A stretch of DNA of 64,000 nucleotides. It comes from Sthenelais limicola (taxonomy: Eukaryota; Annelida; Polychaeta; Phyllodocida; Sigalionidae). The notes beneath the pieces are model-generated. The model was not told the DNA's origin, ran no database searches, and saw only the letters and a list, made by a program, of their open reading frames with translations. The stretch is from positions 68,290,773 through 68,354,772 of the forward strand of contig OW804095.1 of the NCBI GenBank assembly GCA_942159475.1, given 5' to 3'. Each line of letters opens with the position of its first letter. The stretch's first letter is position 1. Below, piece after piece: positions 12,001 to 23,514 of this stretch. A program made the translations under genes and the position numbers.

Positions 12001-14658
12001 AATCTGACAAATCATCCACGCCCATGTCAGAGCCACACCTAGTTTGGTGAAACCTATGATGATGTCAACGATGGTTAAATACTGGGAAACATAAGTGTGA
12101 CAGTCTTAGTTTTCAAATGGCCTCCTCCAACAATGAGTTGCAGAGTGTTATATCTAGGAGTCAGTCAAGTAGTTATAGGGATAAACATTATGAAATGGTT
12201 TGGAATATTTAATGACAGAATATTACTCTTTCACACATTTTACTTCTTTAAATAGGGTGAATTGTGTAAGGATTTTCAAAGTGATAATATGCCATTGTAG
12301 AATAATTACTGGTTTACATGAATGGCGATCCTTGAACTTAAAAATAGACTAAAAAGAGTATGGCCCCTGAATAAATCTGCGAGAAGAAATCAGAGAAAAG
12401 AACAAGCATTATAATGATGATGTCGTTTCAAATCAAAGTTTGTATTCGCATCCCCAGACGGATTCTCAGAATCAACCGCCAAAATACCAGTGTCAAGTCA
12501 CCTCCCACCATACTTCTATAGAATATAAATTATGATCTCCTACACGAAGACTGTGGTAATTAATTGGTCGATTGCGTTGATTAAATTTGGTCGCGGTGAT
12601 AATCAACATTAAATAAGGGCAATCAATATTTCACGCTATAGAGAAGCGAGGAAGGTGTTTAGCGCAAATTCATTTTATGAATCGCACGAAATAATCAAAA
12701 AGAAGTATAGTGAAGGTGATGGGCTGTGCAGGTTAATGGAATGCAGTGTATGACAAATAGATCCCTCCACCACTTCTTTACACTAATCCATTATGTCTAA
12801 AGTATATATATGTTTCCATAGAAGCCCGATCCAAACGAATGTATCATGTCCCATCATAATGATCTAGAGCAAATCTAAACAGTAAGAAATCTCTAATTCC
12901 ATCGACCAAATAAAGGAAACCGTTTACGGATATATGATATAGGTATAATATACGTCTAATTAATCAAAGGTTTACCTTCCTTTTAAATCTCAAGTAATTA
13001 CATGCTGGTACCTGAGTCACAGGATAGAAACTTAAATTAAGGCTATCATTTACATTTCAGGGTAGATTCTGCATATAAATCAACAGCCATGGATGGGGTA
13101 GTATCAGTGCAAAACAGTCAGTGTAATTTCAATAGGTGACTTGTGTCCTGAATACATTGTTTTATGCAGTGAATGTGAAAAAGTAGCCCAAAGTGTTTGA
13201 TACACAGCGAAGCTTAAGTTGTGAGAATGAAGGAACGAAACACGTAATTTGTCCGAATTAACTCAGACCCTAGCAATAACATTCTTTTAAAATTTGAATA
13301 CAGAGATAGCCAAATCTAATTGTTTTAATTTGTTTAGAACTTGGGATGTTGCAATAAGCTACCGTTATCTCGACTTCACAGGAAGGTCCCATTGTTCATA
13401 ATGATAGTTTTATAATGATATATTTTATAAAGCGATATTTCATCATTTATACCAATACTGCCAATCGAATGAAAAAGCTTAGGAAAGGTTGTTCGTACAG
13501 TTTCCCTGCCCCTAAGAAAAATGATTTGATCAAGTTACCGTCCATAGGTTATAGACCATGGTCTTTCCAGCTTTTTTCACCAAATTGTGGTCGCATGTAA
13601 CAACCATTTGCTCTAAAAATGTCCTTTCTGACAAATTCAATTCGCAAAGTGGCCATTCCCAGATTATTAACTATATGGTATTGTAATAGAAGACGGTATA
13701 AGGCTCGAGGCAATCGACATGGGACATACATATATAATGCATATCAACATTTGAATCCCTCTATATGGCGGAGAGATTATTGCAACCGTAAAATAAGAGG
13801 TCTCTGTGACACTGATCTTTTCCAGTCTGAGTTATTGGGACAAGGAATATCATTTTTGAGACTTTTACTGTGTCTGAGAAAATGTCATTTGTGTGGAACA
13901 TACATACCGACGCTTCTTTGTTTTCATCCGTTACAGAATCAGGTGGTTGTATAATTGGCTTCTGTTTCTAATTATAGGATAAGGGTAAGGATAAGTACAT
14001 GCAATTACGGTATTTTTAATATTGCCCTATTTTGGTATCATGCCAAGGTGAACTTACAATTTTTTCATCGGGCATTTGTGGCGCACATGATTTTACGAGC
14101 TTCTTGCATAGTTAGTATAATAGGACTTGTTTTGCTGTTAGGCCTAGCCAATCCTATTAATCAACGCATGTGTGGTAGAATGCTGAACAGCTTTAGGATA
14201 TTTATCAAGGTAGAACTAGAAGTGTGATATCTTACCGACAGATCCTTCTTGTTCTGTTGTTGATGATTCAGGAGTAGCTCTACAGCCTCCACATTTTCCT
14301 CATTGATAGCGTGTAAAAGTGCATCCCCAAGTTCAACGTTGTAATTCAGGAGCAATACTATCATCTCAATGTTCTCATTCTCTATAGCAATCAACACCGC
14401 CGTCCGACCCAGCGGATCAACGCAGTTGATGTTGATGTTGAAATAGATCTGAGATTCCTCCAAAAAGTGTCTAGCTGTTGGTATGTCTCCTCGCTCCACC
14501 GCCAGCAAGAATTGTTTTTCGTCATCATTCAGATCGGTTTCCTTCCGGACCACCCCCATTCCAAGGCTATCGCCCTCGTTGATGTCTATCCCCAGCTCAT
14601 CCATGAACTTCTGGGGATTCATCTGGGCCTCCTTGTACTTTCTGTATACTTTATCCAT
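2694..14658 (-). CDS. TRPC: TRPC-type cation channel, 5' partial (six coding exons; 3' part beyond left edge)
   Basis: TRPC proteins are tetrameric plasma-membrane cation channels that act downstream of Gq/PLC signalling. Six minus-strand exons (14236-14658, 5214-5726, 4521-4755, 4157-4285, 3694-3833, 2694-3061) join in frame at GT/AG borders and give about 602 residues. In order they encode ankyrin repeats (about 45-180), an H-x3-C-x-C-x2-C zinc site (H185, C189, C191, C194), the TRP_2 linker (about 195-312), pre-S1 helices, S1 to S5 and a cysteine-rich pore turret. Signature strings such as [32 protein letters not shown] and [12 protein letters not shown] match Drosophila TRP and TRPC4/5. 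The pore helix, S6 and TRP box were not found in 1-2693, so the gene continues off the left edge. The start is the ATG at 14658, because the frame above it has a TAG at 14685-14683. Family is certain; the exact paralogue is inferred. Confidence 0.95.
3694..3833 (-). CDS. TRPC: TRPC coding exon 5: S2 end and S3
   Basis: A 140-base exon with acceptor ATCATTTCTAG|GTCTAG and donor GTCATG|GTAAGTG. It reads [29 protein letters not shown] and LKLVAYVM, matching S2-S3 of TRPC4. Using this acceptor, the junction G codon and the alignment to IEW..VLGFIWGEIKQ have no gap. An upstream AG would add about six residues without homology and is less likely. Confidence 0.9.
4157..4285 (-). CDS. TRPC: TRPC coding exon 4: S1 end, extracellular loop, S2 start
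   Basis: A 129-base exon with acceptor CTTGCAG|TTG and donor GCTG|GTAGGT. It enters in phase 1 and leaves in phase 1. It reads [11 protein letters not shown], then an acidic/polar loop, then [13 protein letters not shown]. This aligns with S1-S2 of TRPC4 (LLASQHID ... VEWMILPWVL). It is too short to appear as a sizeable ORF and was found by tracing splice sites. Confidence 0.9.
4521..4755 (-). CDS. TRPC: TRPC coding exon 3: pre-S1 and first half of S1
   Basis: Begins at acceptor GTGTTTTTAG|TTTGTA with [18 protein letters not shown], matching FVAHPNVQQLLAAIWYDG of fly TRP. Ends at donor TTTTAT|GTGAGT in phase 1, inside S1 (SASYLLFL). It includes [15 protein letters not shown], the conserved block before S1. 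An ATG within the exon (4728) is not a start, because the homologous frame extends upstream to the acceptor. Confidence 0.93.
5214..5726 (-). CDS. TRPC: TRPC coding exon 2: last ankyrin repeats, zinc site, TRP_2 region
   Basis: Residues 142-312. Acceptor TTCTTGCAG|GGA, donor AAAAAG|GTTTGA, both phase 0. [20 protein letters not shown] is ankyrin repeat sequence. [11 protein letters not shown] contains the H-C-C-C zinc-binding set seen in TRPC4/5 structures. [21 protein letters not shown] and [13 protein letters not shown] are the TRP_2 linker helices. The exon ends at [13 protein letters not shown], where Drosophila TRP reads RLKLAIRYKQK. The open frame above 5726 is intron. Confidence 0.95.
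5727..7998. other. TRPC intron 1, part downstream of the LINE
   Basis: AT-rich intronic sequence with no coding features recognised. The stretch just below 7999 is probably the 3' UTR of the LINE, but no tail repeat or target duplication marks its end. Confidence 0.5.
6501..6525 (+). repeat. Poly(C)16-poly(A)9 tract
   Basis: Sixteen C followed by nine A inside TRPC intron 1. Similar C runs occur near 33,022 and 36,538. Such runs are length-unstable and their assembled length is unreliable. Confidence 0.9.
7999..8799 (-). pseudogene. LINE reverse transcriptase C-terminal fragment (thumb and tail)
   Basis: A 266-residue open frame beginning in [20 protein letters not shown], the segment just after the catalytic FADD motif in Jockey/CR1-type reverse transcriptases. 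It continues with [34 protein letters not shown] and [11 protein letters not shown], typical post-palm motifs, and with a C-terminal [12 protein letters not shown] block. The palm with FADD and the endonuclease are missing. The apparent first Met is only the first one after the deletion junction and is not a true start. Confidence 0.9.
8784..9038 (-). pseudogene. SGNH/GDSL-esterase-like N-terminal fragment in the LINE
   Basis: Starts at ATG 9038, about 40 bases after the ORF1 stop. It reads [19 protein letters not shown] and later [16 protein letters not shown]. These resemble block I (Ser nucleophile in DSRG) and block III (G-x-N type) of SGNH hydrolases, which occur in ORF1 of some CR1-type LINEs. 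The C-terminal half with the catalytic His is absent, and the frame ends just after the inferred deletion point. The family assignment rests on short motifs and is moderate. Confidence 0.55.
9080..11303 (-). pseudogene. LINE ORF1 remnant: coiled coil + RRM + C-terminal domain + NADAR domain
   Basis: There are three open pieces. 11303-10728 is Lys/Glu/Ser-rich and disordered. It overlaps 10846-10124 in another frame, implying one frameshift near 10740. That second piece has a long heptad-like coiled coil ([24 protein letters not shown]). A TAG at 10123-10121 then interrupts the same frame before 10108-9080 (342 residues). In this last piece residues 10-110 resemble the LINE ORF1 RRM ([27 protein letters not shown]). 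Residues about 112-165 resemble the ORF1 C-terminal domain. Residues 176-299 are a NADAR (YbiA-like) domain with PFSNFFP (183-189), [11 protein letters not shown] (201-211) and KKWGIRR (292-298). NADAR proteins act on ADP-ribose-type substrates. The usual Asp five residues after the late Glu (E287) is Lys here. Confidence 0.8.
11304..14235. other. TRPC intron 1, part upstream of the LINE
   Basis: Intronic sequence. The first few hundred bases above 11303 may be the LINE 5' UTR, but no boundary was seen. Open frames at 11549-11767 and 13619-14227 (plus strand) have no recognisable motifs and are probably chance. Confidence 0.5.
14236..14658 (-). CDS. TRPC: TRPC coding exon 1: N-terminus and first ankyrin repeats
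   Basis: Residues 1-141, from ATG 14658 to donor TGTCG|GTAAGA (phase 0). After a hydrophilic 43-residue leader come [34 protein letters not shown] and [20 protein letters not shown]. These match the first ankyrin repeats of Drosophila TRP and TRPC4/5 nearly position for position. The ankyrin domain forms the intracellular skirt of the tetramer. Frame-open sequence past the donor (to 14161) is intronic and has no similarity. Confidence 0.93.
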
Positions 14659-14688
14659 CTTGATGGGGTTTCTCAGTTTGTGCTATAC
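14659..14688 (-). other. 5' UTR part of TRPC exon with upstream splice acceptor
   Basis: On the minus strand a pyrimidine-rich run ending TTTCTTTTCAG (AG at 14690-14689) stands 30 bases before the start codon. It implies that the transcript starts in at least one upstream noncoding exon. The 30 bases contain an in-frame TAG, which fixes ATG 14658 as the start for this splice form. The upstream exon and promoter were not located; they lie at higher coordinates. Confidence 0.6.
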
Positions 14689-17600
14689 CTGAAAAGAAAG
14701 TATAATCATATCTGAGTATGCTAGTATTAATTATAACGAGAGCAGGTACTAGAACCGAGGAGCATATTATATATATGTAGAATTTTCAAAATAAGTGTGT
14801 CTCTATCTGGATAGTCTATATTGATAAATATAACAGCAACAATGATAACTATGCCACCCACATGACAAAAGATATATATATGATCGATCAAATTTTAAGA
14901 TAGCTTTTCTGAGTTTCTGAATTATGATTATCGACGTGTTTTACGTTTATTGGCAATAGAGAAAAGATCATATTTCCGTCATTTCAATTTAGCATCGACG
15001 ATTTTTCTTTGGTTTCTTCACAACAGGTATGCACGCCTTGGTTACATATGTATCGTAATGTTATGGTAGTCAGGGTGACAGAAATAACTTTTATAAAATC
15101 AGCAATTTCTTTTTTTATCTAAAGGAGCAATTTTAATGACATTCTGTACATTTGATCATGTGTCATCACCGCAGTACTTCTAGATATGCGCTTCTACTCT
15201 ACCACTGTTTTACCATCTAAATTTATTGTTGATTGTCAGCATACATGTGAATCGAATATGCATACATGCACATTATTATGGTCGTCGCATACATCCCCGA
15301 TTTTCTTTGCACCCACGCATTCCCTATGGACTATGGATTCGTTAGGGTTTTTATGCAAGGCCACTTCTTTGTTTACCTTATTTGTGTTTGCTCATGATAC
15401 TCACACTCTCTGTCCCTGTCCCTGGGACTCTCAATTAACTCTTGTGTGTATAATTTCTATATAGATCCCCCACTGCCTTCTTCTCTTACCTAAAGTCCAG
15501 CAGGCTTCAGGTTAAAGTTTCACGTATTTATTTTCAATTTAACCTTTATTTCAATTTTAATACAATCCCTCCCCCTATCCTATCTATAACCTAGCCCACA
15601 CCTGTCTCGTCCCAGTCCCATGTATCTTCCAGACCTTTCCCACACCATTTCTCCTTCTTTCTCTTCTCTCTCACCTGTCACGGTAAGCCCCGTCCTTATA
15701 ATGCCATATTTGGTTTTGCACGATGCAAACAACATCTCGTCCTACTACCAGATCAGTAGGAAAACTAAAGTCCGTTTTCTTAATTGATTTTTATACCATG
15801 GTCCTCACTTTTGATATATATTTTCACTCATCAATCTTATGAGTATTCCTTTTCTAATTTAACACAGGCTTATTAAACTCTTAGATTTATTAGATTAGTA
15901 CCTTACTAAACATAGATCTACATGGTCATCCAATTATTCTGTGTACATTTATGATGTTAAGATATAATGTCTATGCTAATAAAGGTTCAAGAACTAATCG
16001 ATTTCAGTCAATTAATTCTTAAAATTTACTGTAATTGTTTTGTTTATCATGAGAATGTTAATCGGAAACATCACTTGTGTCTGTAAGTTGTGATTGCATT
16101 GAAATCGGTTTTTACTTCTATACAAATGCGGACAGAAAACAGGCTTTTGGACATAAATGGGTATTCATTACAATGGTGACTGCATGTTCTTCCCCTTTTG
16201 GCGTGAGATTATTTCCTGTCTTTTCTCTTTATTCTTTAATGACTAAAACTATTTACTTCCTGGGGTTTACAGGTCTACATGTTATCTTGAATATACTTCA
16301 TTTGAAGTATTTTGCTGATTGGATTCATGTTCAAATTCCGAATTCATTTGAGGCTCCATTTGCATATGACATGGATGAGCTTAGCCATTCGAAATTATAG
16401 TGATCACATCATTGGAATCGATTGTATTGTTTTTTATATCACTAAGTGTAAAGTATTAGCTAAAGAACAATTAATAACTATAACTTCAGAGCATCCTTAA
16501 TGTTCACGTCTGATAAATAATGTAAAATGCAAACGAAACAGAACGAAATACTAGCGCGTATTGTCGTATCATTATGTGTAGTTAATGATTGTATAGCACA
16601 ATCAATATCACACTATAGAGTGTGTTTCATGCAGTTCCTAGGGTGTAACAGCTGTGCTGTTAAAAGCAACCATGAGGACAGGATGGATGTATGCATCGTG
16701 AATAGATCGAGGAGAGCGTGCGACAATGTGCATGTTTGGAACGCCAATATGTAATGATCGGCCGGTTTAATGTATGCACCCTCTCGCTAATTAGCAAACC
16801 TGTTATCTTGGACGCTATTGTATGCCAATGTTTACTTCAGAATACCGGTCAATTAAGCGCCATAGCAGAAGTATGATGACTCGAGCCAATTTCTGACGTA
16901 CTTACGTCATTGACCATTAATCACTCTTGTAACGTCGTGTACGTGTAGCAGTTTCCTCAAACAGTATAATGTGTATCAGATAGTATTCATTCTCGTTCTT
17001 TAAGAACTAAATCTATATCAGTGATTCGATGGTGTTAGATTTATGAACCATTTCGAAGTTATGGTTAATTGTTCATTGTCAATGTCTTGCTATAGGATGA
17101 CTGGCAGTAATGTATAATGTTGTTCTTTACCTTCTTCCTTGGCTTATGGGAAGTTTACTCTCTATGTTTGCCTGTTAGTTTCACTCAGAATCGACCAGTG
17201 ACAATATCGAAATTGCCTCCCTCTAATTGCAAGTGATACAAATTAATAATTATATGTTGTTCCCTTTTTGTTATTGTATGGAACTTTAATTCTAATGAAT
17301 ATCTACAAGGACATTAGATCATATCTTTTGACACATCATAGTTCGATCGATTTAGTTTAACTTTTGAAGCCTTTATTGGATTGTTACTGAAAAGTTACCA
17401 ACGTTTGAACGGAATATGATATCTTATCATTAAATCGGCAAGCATGGTTAGAGGATTTTCCAAATAGCAGGATAAGAACTTGGAAGTATTTTAGACATAT
17501 TTATAAATTATATAAGTCCATTATCTGTAACATTTTGCTGGGGGAAGAAGATTGCATTGTAATTAATGTTAGTGTAACTGTAAATGTACAAATAAAGGCA

Positions 17601-18108
17601 ATAACAATGCTAATATATGGACAGCTTAAGATCCGCCATAAGTGCCCTGTTACAATTTACTCAACGGATGAATGGGTATTTGCGAGCTCAATAAAGTAAA
17701 TACATGGCTGCCACGACCTGCTAATGCCTGCCTACAGGTATACATGATTACTATGGATTCCCTGGGGAGGTTGCACCTTTCCATACGCTACTGTCGAGTT
17801 ATCATACCTTTCCCTTATTCCACACTTTTTAACACTAACACAACTCTGTGAATGAGTGATGGTTCTGAGGTTTCAATGCCATGAATTTTATATTAATCGA
17901 TAAGCTCTCCTTTTCTAAATCTCTATCTAGAGTATCGTCATCTCTCCTCATTAGGAAAGCAACATAGGCTTTCAGTTCTTGTCTGCTGGGACCATTTTAT
18001 ATGGTATTTATGGGGTGCAATTTGCTATACTCAAACTGCACTCGACTTATATAGGGTAAATTATATTGAATGAAATTAATATGACTTATAAACATTTCAG
18101 TTTGTAAT
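14689..18108. other. Gene-free stretch upstream of TRPC exon 1
   Basis: AT-rich noncoding sequence directly upstream, on the TRPC strand, of the exon holding the start codon. It is presumably an intron between noncoding exon(s) and coding exon 1. A pyrimidine-rich patch lies at about 15,465-15,700. No exon, RNA gene or mobile element was recognised. Confidence 0.5.
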
Positions 18109-18203
18109 GAATAGCAGGCCTCTGATCGGTTTGAAACTGATCTCAACAGGGGTCAGCGAAACGGATTCACCCCTTCGGGCGTCTATGACATCGTCTAGTC
18201 TCC
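18109..18203. repeat. Foldback repeat, copy B (diverged, partial)
   Basis: Related to the reverse complement of 1929-2061. Shared blocks are aatagca, aaactgatctcaac, the gtcag/gaaac block and caccccttcggg, in the same order. The outer right arm has decayed. Copy number in the genome cannot be judged here. Confidence 0.6.
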
Positions 18204-19689
18204 AGTGAAAGGCACTGCATTAATTCTTTCAGGGTATTCTGAATGCGTTTTCCGTCACATCTACAGAGTATTTGTTCACACCGTGAAAGTAAATGAAAGA
18301 GCTACTACTTTTTTACATTGATTACATTGATTTTGTTTAAAAGTACTTTAACCTATGCTCTGGTCGATTACGCTAAATGAATGTAGTCTACCTGTTGCCA
18401 TGGACGGGTCAATGAGAACACACCCTCTTTAAAGAAAGACGTTCTTTTCTGCCGAGGAGATCTTAATTATGATTTCCTTGATCACATAATCTCCCAATTA
18501 CCTTCTACCCCGCCGACCCACCATTTTACAACGAGGGCCGTTCCTATAATGTGAATGGCGCGCATATGAAGGACTAGTTTCGTTCCTTTAGACTTGTCTA
18601 GGAATCTACCCAAACCCCTCCACGGATTCCCTGTTACAAAAATTGAACAAATTTATTCGATCGATTATAAATGGATTTTTGTTGTACTACTGAGAGCCTT
18701 AATAAAATATGTGCTATATATTTCATTGGGAATACAGCCTGGTAGCACATTACGTCGTACTGTCTACGTGCATATGCCTAGGAGAATCTATTACCACATG
18801 TGAAGTCTAAAGCACTAACAATACCCCAAGGTACAGGGAACTTTATTTCTAATTACATTATCCCTGTATGATACCATCAAAAGTTGAGGGGGAAAACTTA
18901 AATATCCCTAGAGGATAGTGCTCAAAGATGTTAAAGGCTTGATGAGCTAAGCATGATGGTGAACATATGTGTCACCATGGGACCTGTGGAATAATTTAAT
19001 GAAGCTGAATCAGTATCATATTAATGAGATTGCTTTAGAGCAATGGTGATAGTACTCTCGTTATACATGCCATTACAGTAAAGCAAGTCCGCCCCTTTTG
19101 AAATAAAACCTTCTGATCTGTTAACCATGAATGCGATAATCGCTGTTTGATTGAATACATTAAATACATTAAACAAGATAAAAATAGTACTGTTATGCAG
19201 AATGAGGTGACCAATATGATTTGTGGGAAGGATTATTCGTGCTGGGGATCAAGGAAAATCCTGTCTGCCTGTAAATGGAACCGTTACATCAAATTAGCAG
19301 GCATGTTTCACCAATTTGAATGAGGCGGATGTTTCCATCGGATCTTTTAAATGTTATGGAACCTAGCCCTTCAAATTAACAATGTAAATATTTGATTTAG
19401 GGTTCAGCTTTTTCAATGAACCCCTATAGAACGAACGCACTATGTTGTGTCCGTTCGACCTATGAAATATAATGCATTTAGGGCAATTTAGGGTAATTTA
19501 TCAGACCAAACGGACGATAAGGAAGTTTGTTCGATTTCGCGCAGCCTGATCTGAACGGGGAGAAACAATTTAAATCCGCTGCATAACCGATAAGATGTTA
19601 TCCGGGGAGTTGGACATTATTGTTTTCAAAGCAATCAATCAGAGTTGACCAGAATATGAAAATCTGTGAAAACTAAGTATACATAAATA
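18204..19689. other. Gene-free stretch
   Basis: No coding, RNA or repeat feature recognised. The open frame at 18594-18803 is short and featureless. Confidence 0.5.
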
Positions 19690-20240
19690 TGAACACAGCT
19701 ATAGTAACCTAGGTTAAAACATACCGTAAACCCTAGTTTAAACCCGGGTTTAGTGTCAATAAATAAACCAAGGTTAAAACCGTTTCTTAGTCATTTTGGG
19801 GTTGGGTTTAAGTTCATGAATTGGGGTTAAGCTAAACCCAGCTCAGTAGCAGGTTTAGCCTGGGTTTAGCCTGGGTTTAGCCTGGGTTTAGCCTGGGTTT
19901 AGCCTGGAAATTACGTTTGCTAAAGCGGGTGACCTTGTGAGAGAGTAGGTATAATACATAATATGATGTATAAAGTATTATCTCGCCTTTATTTCACAAA
20001 ATAAATTCACTAATCACGGAAGCAAAAATATGGCGTATTTCTACGTTGCCCCGACCTTGACCTTGTGTCACTAACCCAGTCTTTCGGCTACTCTAAACTG
20101 GGTTATGGCACTAATAACCTGGGTTAATAAACACAACCTGAAAAGTAACTATGAAACAGGGGTTTGATGGTTGGGTTAGTAAACACCGGTTTTCTGGGTT
20201 AGGGTTAAGCATAAACACCACTGACTAAGAAACCGGGTCC
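19690..20240. mobile_element. Putative non-autonomous inverted-repeat element rich in GGTTTA/TAAACC
   Basis: gtttcttagtca at 19782-19793 is inverted as tgactaagaaac at about 20222-20233. Many inward GGGTTTA / TAACCC motifs also pair across the region. A 12-base palindrome AAACCCGGGTTT lies at about 19740-19751. No ORF is present and no clear target duplication was identified, so the outer ends are approximate. The superfamily is unknown. Confidence 0.45.
19853..19907 (+). repeat. 11-bp minisatellite, (GTTTAGCCTGG)x5
   Basis: Five perfect head-to-tail copies of gtttagcctgg. The flanking sequence of the inverted-repeat element contains related GGGTTTA words, so the array probably arose by expansion of one of them. 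Perfect identity suggests recent expansion. Confidence 0.95.
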
Positions 20241-23200
20241 AGGTAGCACTCACGTACGACATGTAAAGTAAAATCATTGCTCCCCACGACATATTATTTG
20301 TTTTAATGTACAGCTAGTGATAGGTGGCAGGTCAATCTTTTTCAGTGTTCAAAGTTAACGCACGGTGGATAAAGTTAACACTCGTTAAATTATATCGCTA
20401 TATTGACTAAATACGCATGTTGTGACACTTTCTCTTTATGAAGCAGAATGTACGAGTGTACATTAAAAATAGCGTTACAACCTATGCGTTGGCCTAGAAA
20501 CCGAACGTGTGTTGCGTTGATTATGAAACGTAGATCTGGCTTAATATCCTTTATACCATATTTAATAGAAGTTCCAAACCATCATATATAACAGAATCCT
20601 TTTTGTGATCCTATCTGTGATTGATATAAAGAGAATTTACCATACAGATTTAACATGTGGCACTCTCGCATGGCACTGAGGGGGTCTAACAGTTGATCAT
20701 CGTAAGCCTAACTACGTGACCATTCCGACGATGCTCGGACAGAGCGTAAGAAACATTTTGTCAGATACACAATTATTGTAACGAAATATAAATGTGGTAT
20801 AGGACTGCTTGCCTGCAAATAGGTGTAGGTGGACACAAACTGTTATCTGGGAACACAAATAGACACACAGATTTATGGAGACAGATGTATTCTGTTGGGA
20901 AATGATATTAAGCTGCATTATCATCAGCACAATATACGGAATGAATTAGGGATATTTTACCAGACCAATTCATGCGCACATTATTTCATCAATAAAGATC
21001 ACCTTGGAGGATCGGCTAACAGACCGCTCATACGAGAAACCAACAATCACCATTCAGTGCATGCTTCACCTGGATTAATGTCGACATAAGTGAGGAAAAT
21101 ACCTTACAATTGATCTTTGCCTCTCTCCCGAACAGTTGTTAGCAACAACAAGTTAATCGATCTATGTCTTTTAATCTAGTGATGATTGAATGGTGGAATT
21201 GCATGCTTGCCCTATCTTAGGAAGGGGCTGCATATTTATGTATACACTAGTACATGGGGGTACTGCAATAAATCTCCAGGTTAAATCGTGATCAAGAGGT
21301 TTCGTAACGGAAAGGAAAAGCAATTTGGGATTTGCACAACTTCAGATTTGATATCAATGGGTCCTCATACTGTTAAGATTTATATTAGATACTACCAGAT
21401 ATGGATAAACATAGATTCAATCGACCAAATTGATAAACAATTCATTGCTGTGCAGGTGTTTACAACCATTTAGATTGGCAACATGGATGAAACTATATAT
21501 CTTCATGACTGGGAAGTCCGGGCTGATATACAAATTCCTGTTAAGAGTCAAATTTCCCTACTTAATCAGGAACATTAGCCTCAAGAATGATTGACATGTA
21601 ATATATCGAAGAGGCCTATCCATCTATAGATAAATTATTCATATTCCATATTGAAAAACACGTACTTGGCATATCATAGCGTGCATCCTGCCATTATAGG
21701 TTTTCCATGGAACTATTTCCTGAAATCCGAACTAATTATGTCTTATTACAACATAGTTATAAATGATTCCTTTGAACCGATGCAATTAGTAACTATTTCC
21801 ATAAATTGGGGTTAATTGATGTTGGAATGAACATGATTACAATTGGCTGAATATTAACACCTACGAGTGGATTATAAGTATTGATTATATTGACGGTCAA
21901 AATTAAGTGTTCATTATTTTCATATCATTTTCCTATGTATTGAATATATATAGACATTTATTTGTACTAAATATTTTGGATAAAGGGCGGTTAAAGGGGT
22001 GGTTGCCACCCATCAGCGAACGTCACAATGAATAATCTTTCCCATTTTTCAATTTTCCGCCGGAAATTTACCCTGATAGGAGCCATAGGAAGTTGCCTTC
22101 CATCGACCACTGATTCAGGCCAAGATTATTCGGGCGACACATGCTCAATGGAAACGAAGAACACCGCAAAAATATTAAATGTTATGTGTGCTCCCTAAAA
22201 GAAGCAATGGGTCAAATACTTTGTAGATACAAGAGATTTAGAGTACTGGGAGTATACTGCAAGTACCACACCAGGAGTTAAGCAATCGATAAAGTGTTGG
22301 GAGTACATAGGATTCAGTAGGCGAGTGGAACAAACAGATTTATAGGTAAAACATGGTAGTGGTGAAAAGCAAGTTAATCAAGAGGTTTATATATATCGGT
22401 GGCATATTGGTAGGTTCTTATTTTCGCATAGGAGAATGAATATATGCTGCAAGGCGGAGGCATGCATGAATTAATACGGACTCATTTCGCCAATTGTTTA
22501 AAGTATAACCTATTTTAACCTATACTCGTACGTTGGCATGAATTGCAGTCAAGGAGAAGTCCATAGTATAGATGAGCCAGGTATTGTAGGATACTAAACT
22601 GCGCCACTGTTAATATTACTGAAACGTTGTTATGCATGCGTTTAACGCATATAATTGCAAGCTTTGCACGTTGCCCACGCGCAATATGTGCATGACCAGG
22701 ACGTTTGCTTTATTAGCACCCTCCCACTAAAGTCAGCACTAACTTCCGACTAAGACAATAGGGGGCGCGGCCAATATCATAGCTCTCAATGGTTCGTTGA
22801 CCAAACCTTAATTGGTGTATACAAAGGGTTCTTGTCAGTATATCGAGGCCAGCATTTTCTGATTAAAACTGCATTCTCATCTATTTTGACCGATATAATC
22901 TTACCAAATGTACTTATATTTGGACTCAAAGAGCTGAATTGATCAATATTATGCTACTTTTAAATGCTTATAATACAAGACTTTGAAGCCGAATCGTCCG
23001 AGGGGAAACGGGCGCCGGTGAGAAACGACCACAGGAAAGAATGTTGGCGGGCCTCCGAAATATAAATGGGGACATTTATGAAGCCCTGTAGCAAAACCAA
23101 CAGGACATAATCCTCCAATTATTTAGGTCAAGTGACTCTTTGAAGGTCTCGGAATATAGACACAAAGTGAGAGGGAGAGGAGAGGGTGGTTGGGGGAGGG

Positions 23201-23483
23201 GTGGGGCTGGAATTCCATTTGAAAAGGTATCCCATTCGTATCAGCAGCCCTCGAAAGTATACCGGCTCGACTGCTCACACCCTCTGGATAGGCACTGCTC
23301 GTTAACAGCTAGTTAACGATGATCCATTCGTCGTTTGATGAGCTATATATCTTTGGTACTTAATCATCTCCTGGGCCTAGATGATTTGATATCGTTGGTC
23401 TCAGAGCTAGCATATCAGAAATAATTAGAATTATGGACGTTTCTACAGTTACTGCGGTCTCAATTAAATGTATTGTCAAGTTG
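20241..23483. other. Gene-free stretch
   Basis: No coding exon or RNA gene recognised. It contains a G-quadruplex-type run at 23184-23206. At 22755-22768 the string acaatagggggcgc fits 12 of 14 positions of the CTCF core consensus, which is weak evidence. Open frames at 20829-21089 and 21288-21473 look like chance. Confidence 0.5.
23184..23206 (+). other. Potential G-quadruplex
   Basis: Four runs of three or more G (GGG, GGGGG, GGGG, GGGG) are separated by loops of 5, 1 and 1 bases, inside a purine-rich stretch. Short loops favour a stable quadruplex on the plus strand. Confidence 0.7.
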
Positions 23484-23514
23484 TTATCCGAAAACGTAAT
23501 AATGTTCGCGCAGT

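Noticed and set aside
13619..14227. Plus-strand ORFs within TRPC intron 1
   Set aside because: No family motifs, antisense to the host gene and next to its exon 1.
20195..20212. Telomere repeat (GGGTTAGGGTTA)
   Set aside because: Only about two units, embedded in an inverted-repeat element full of GGGTTTA variants.
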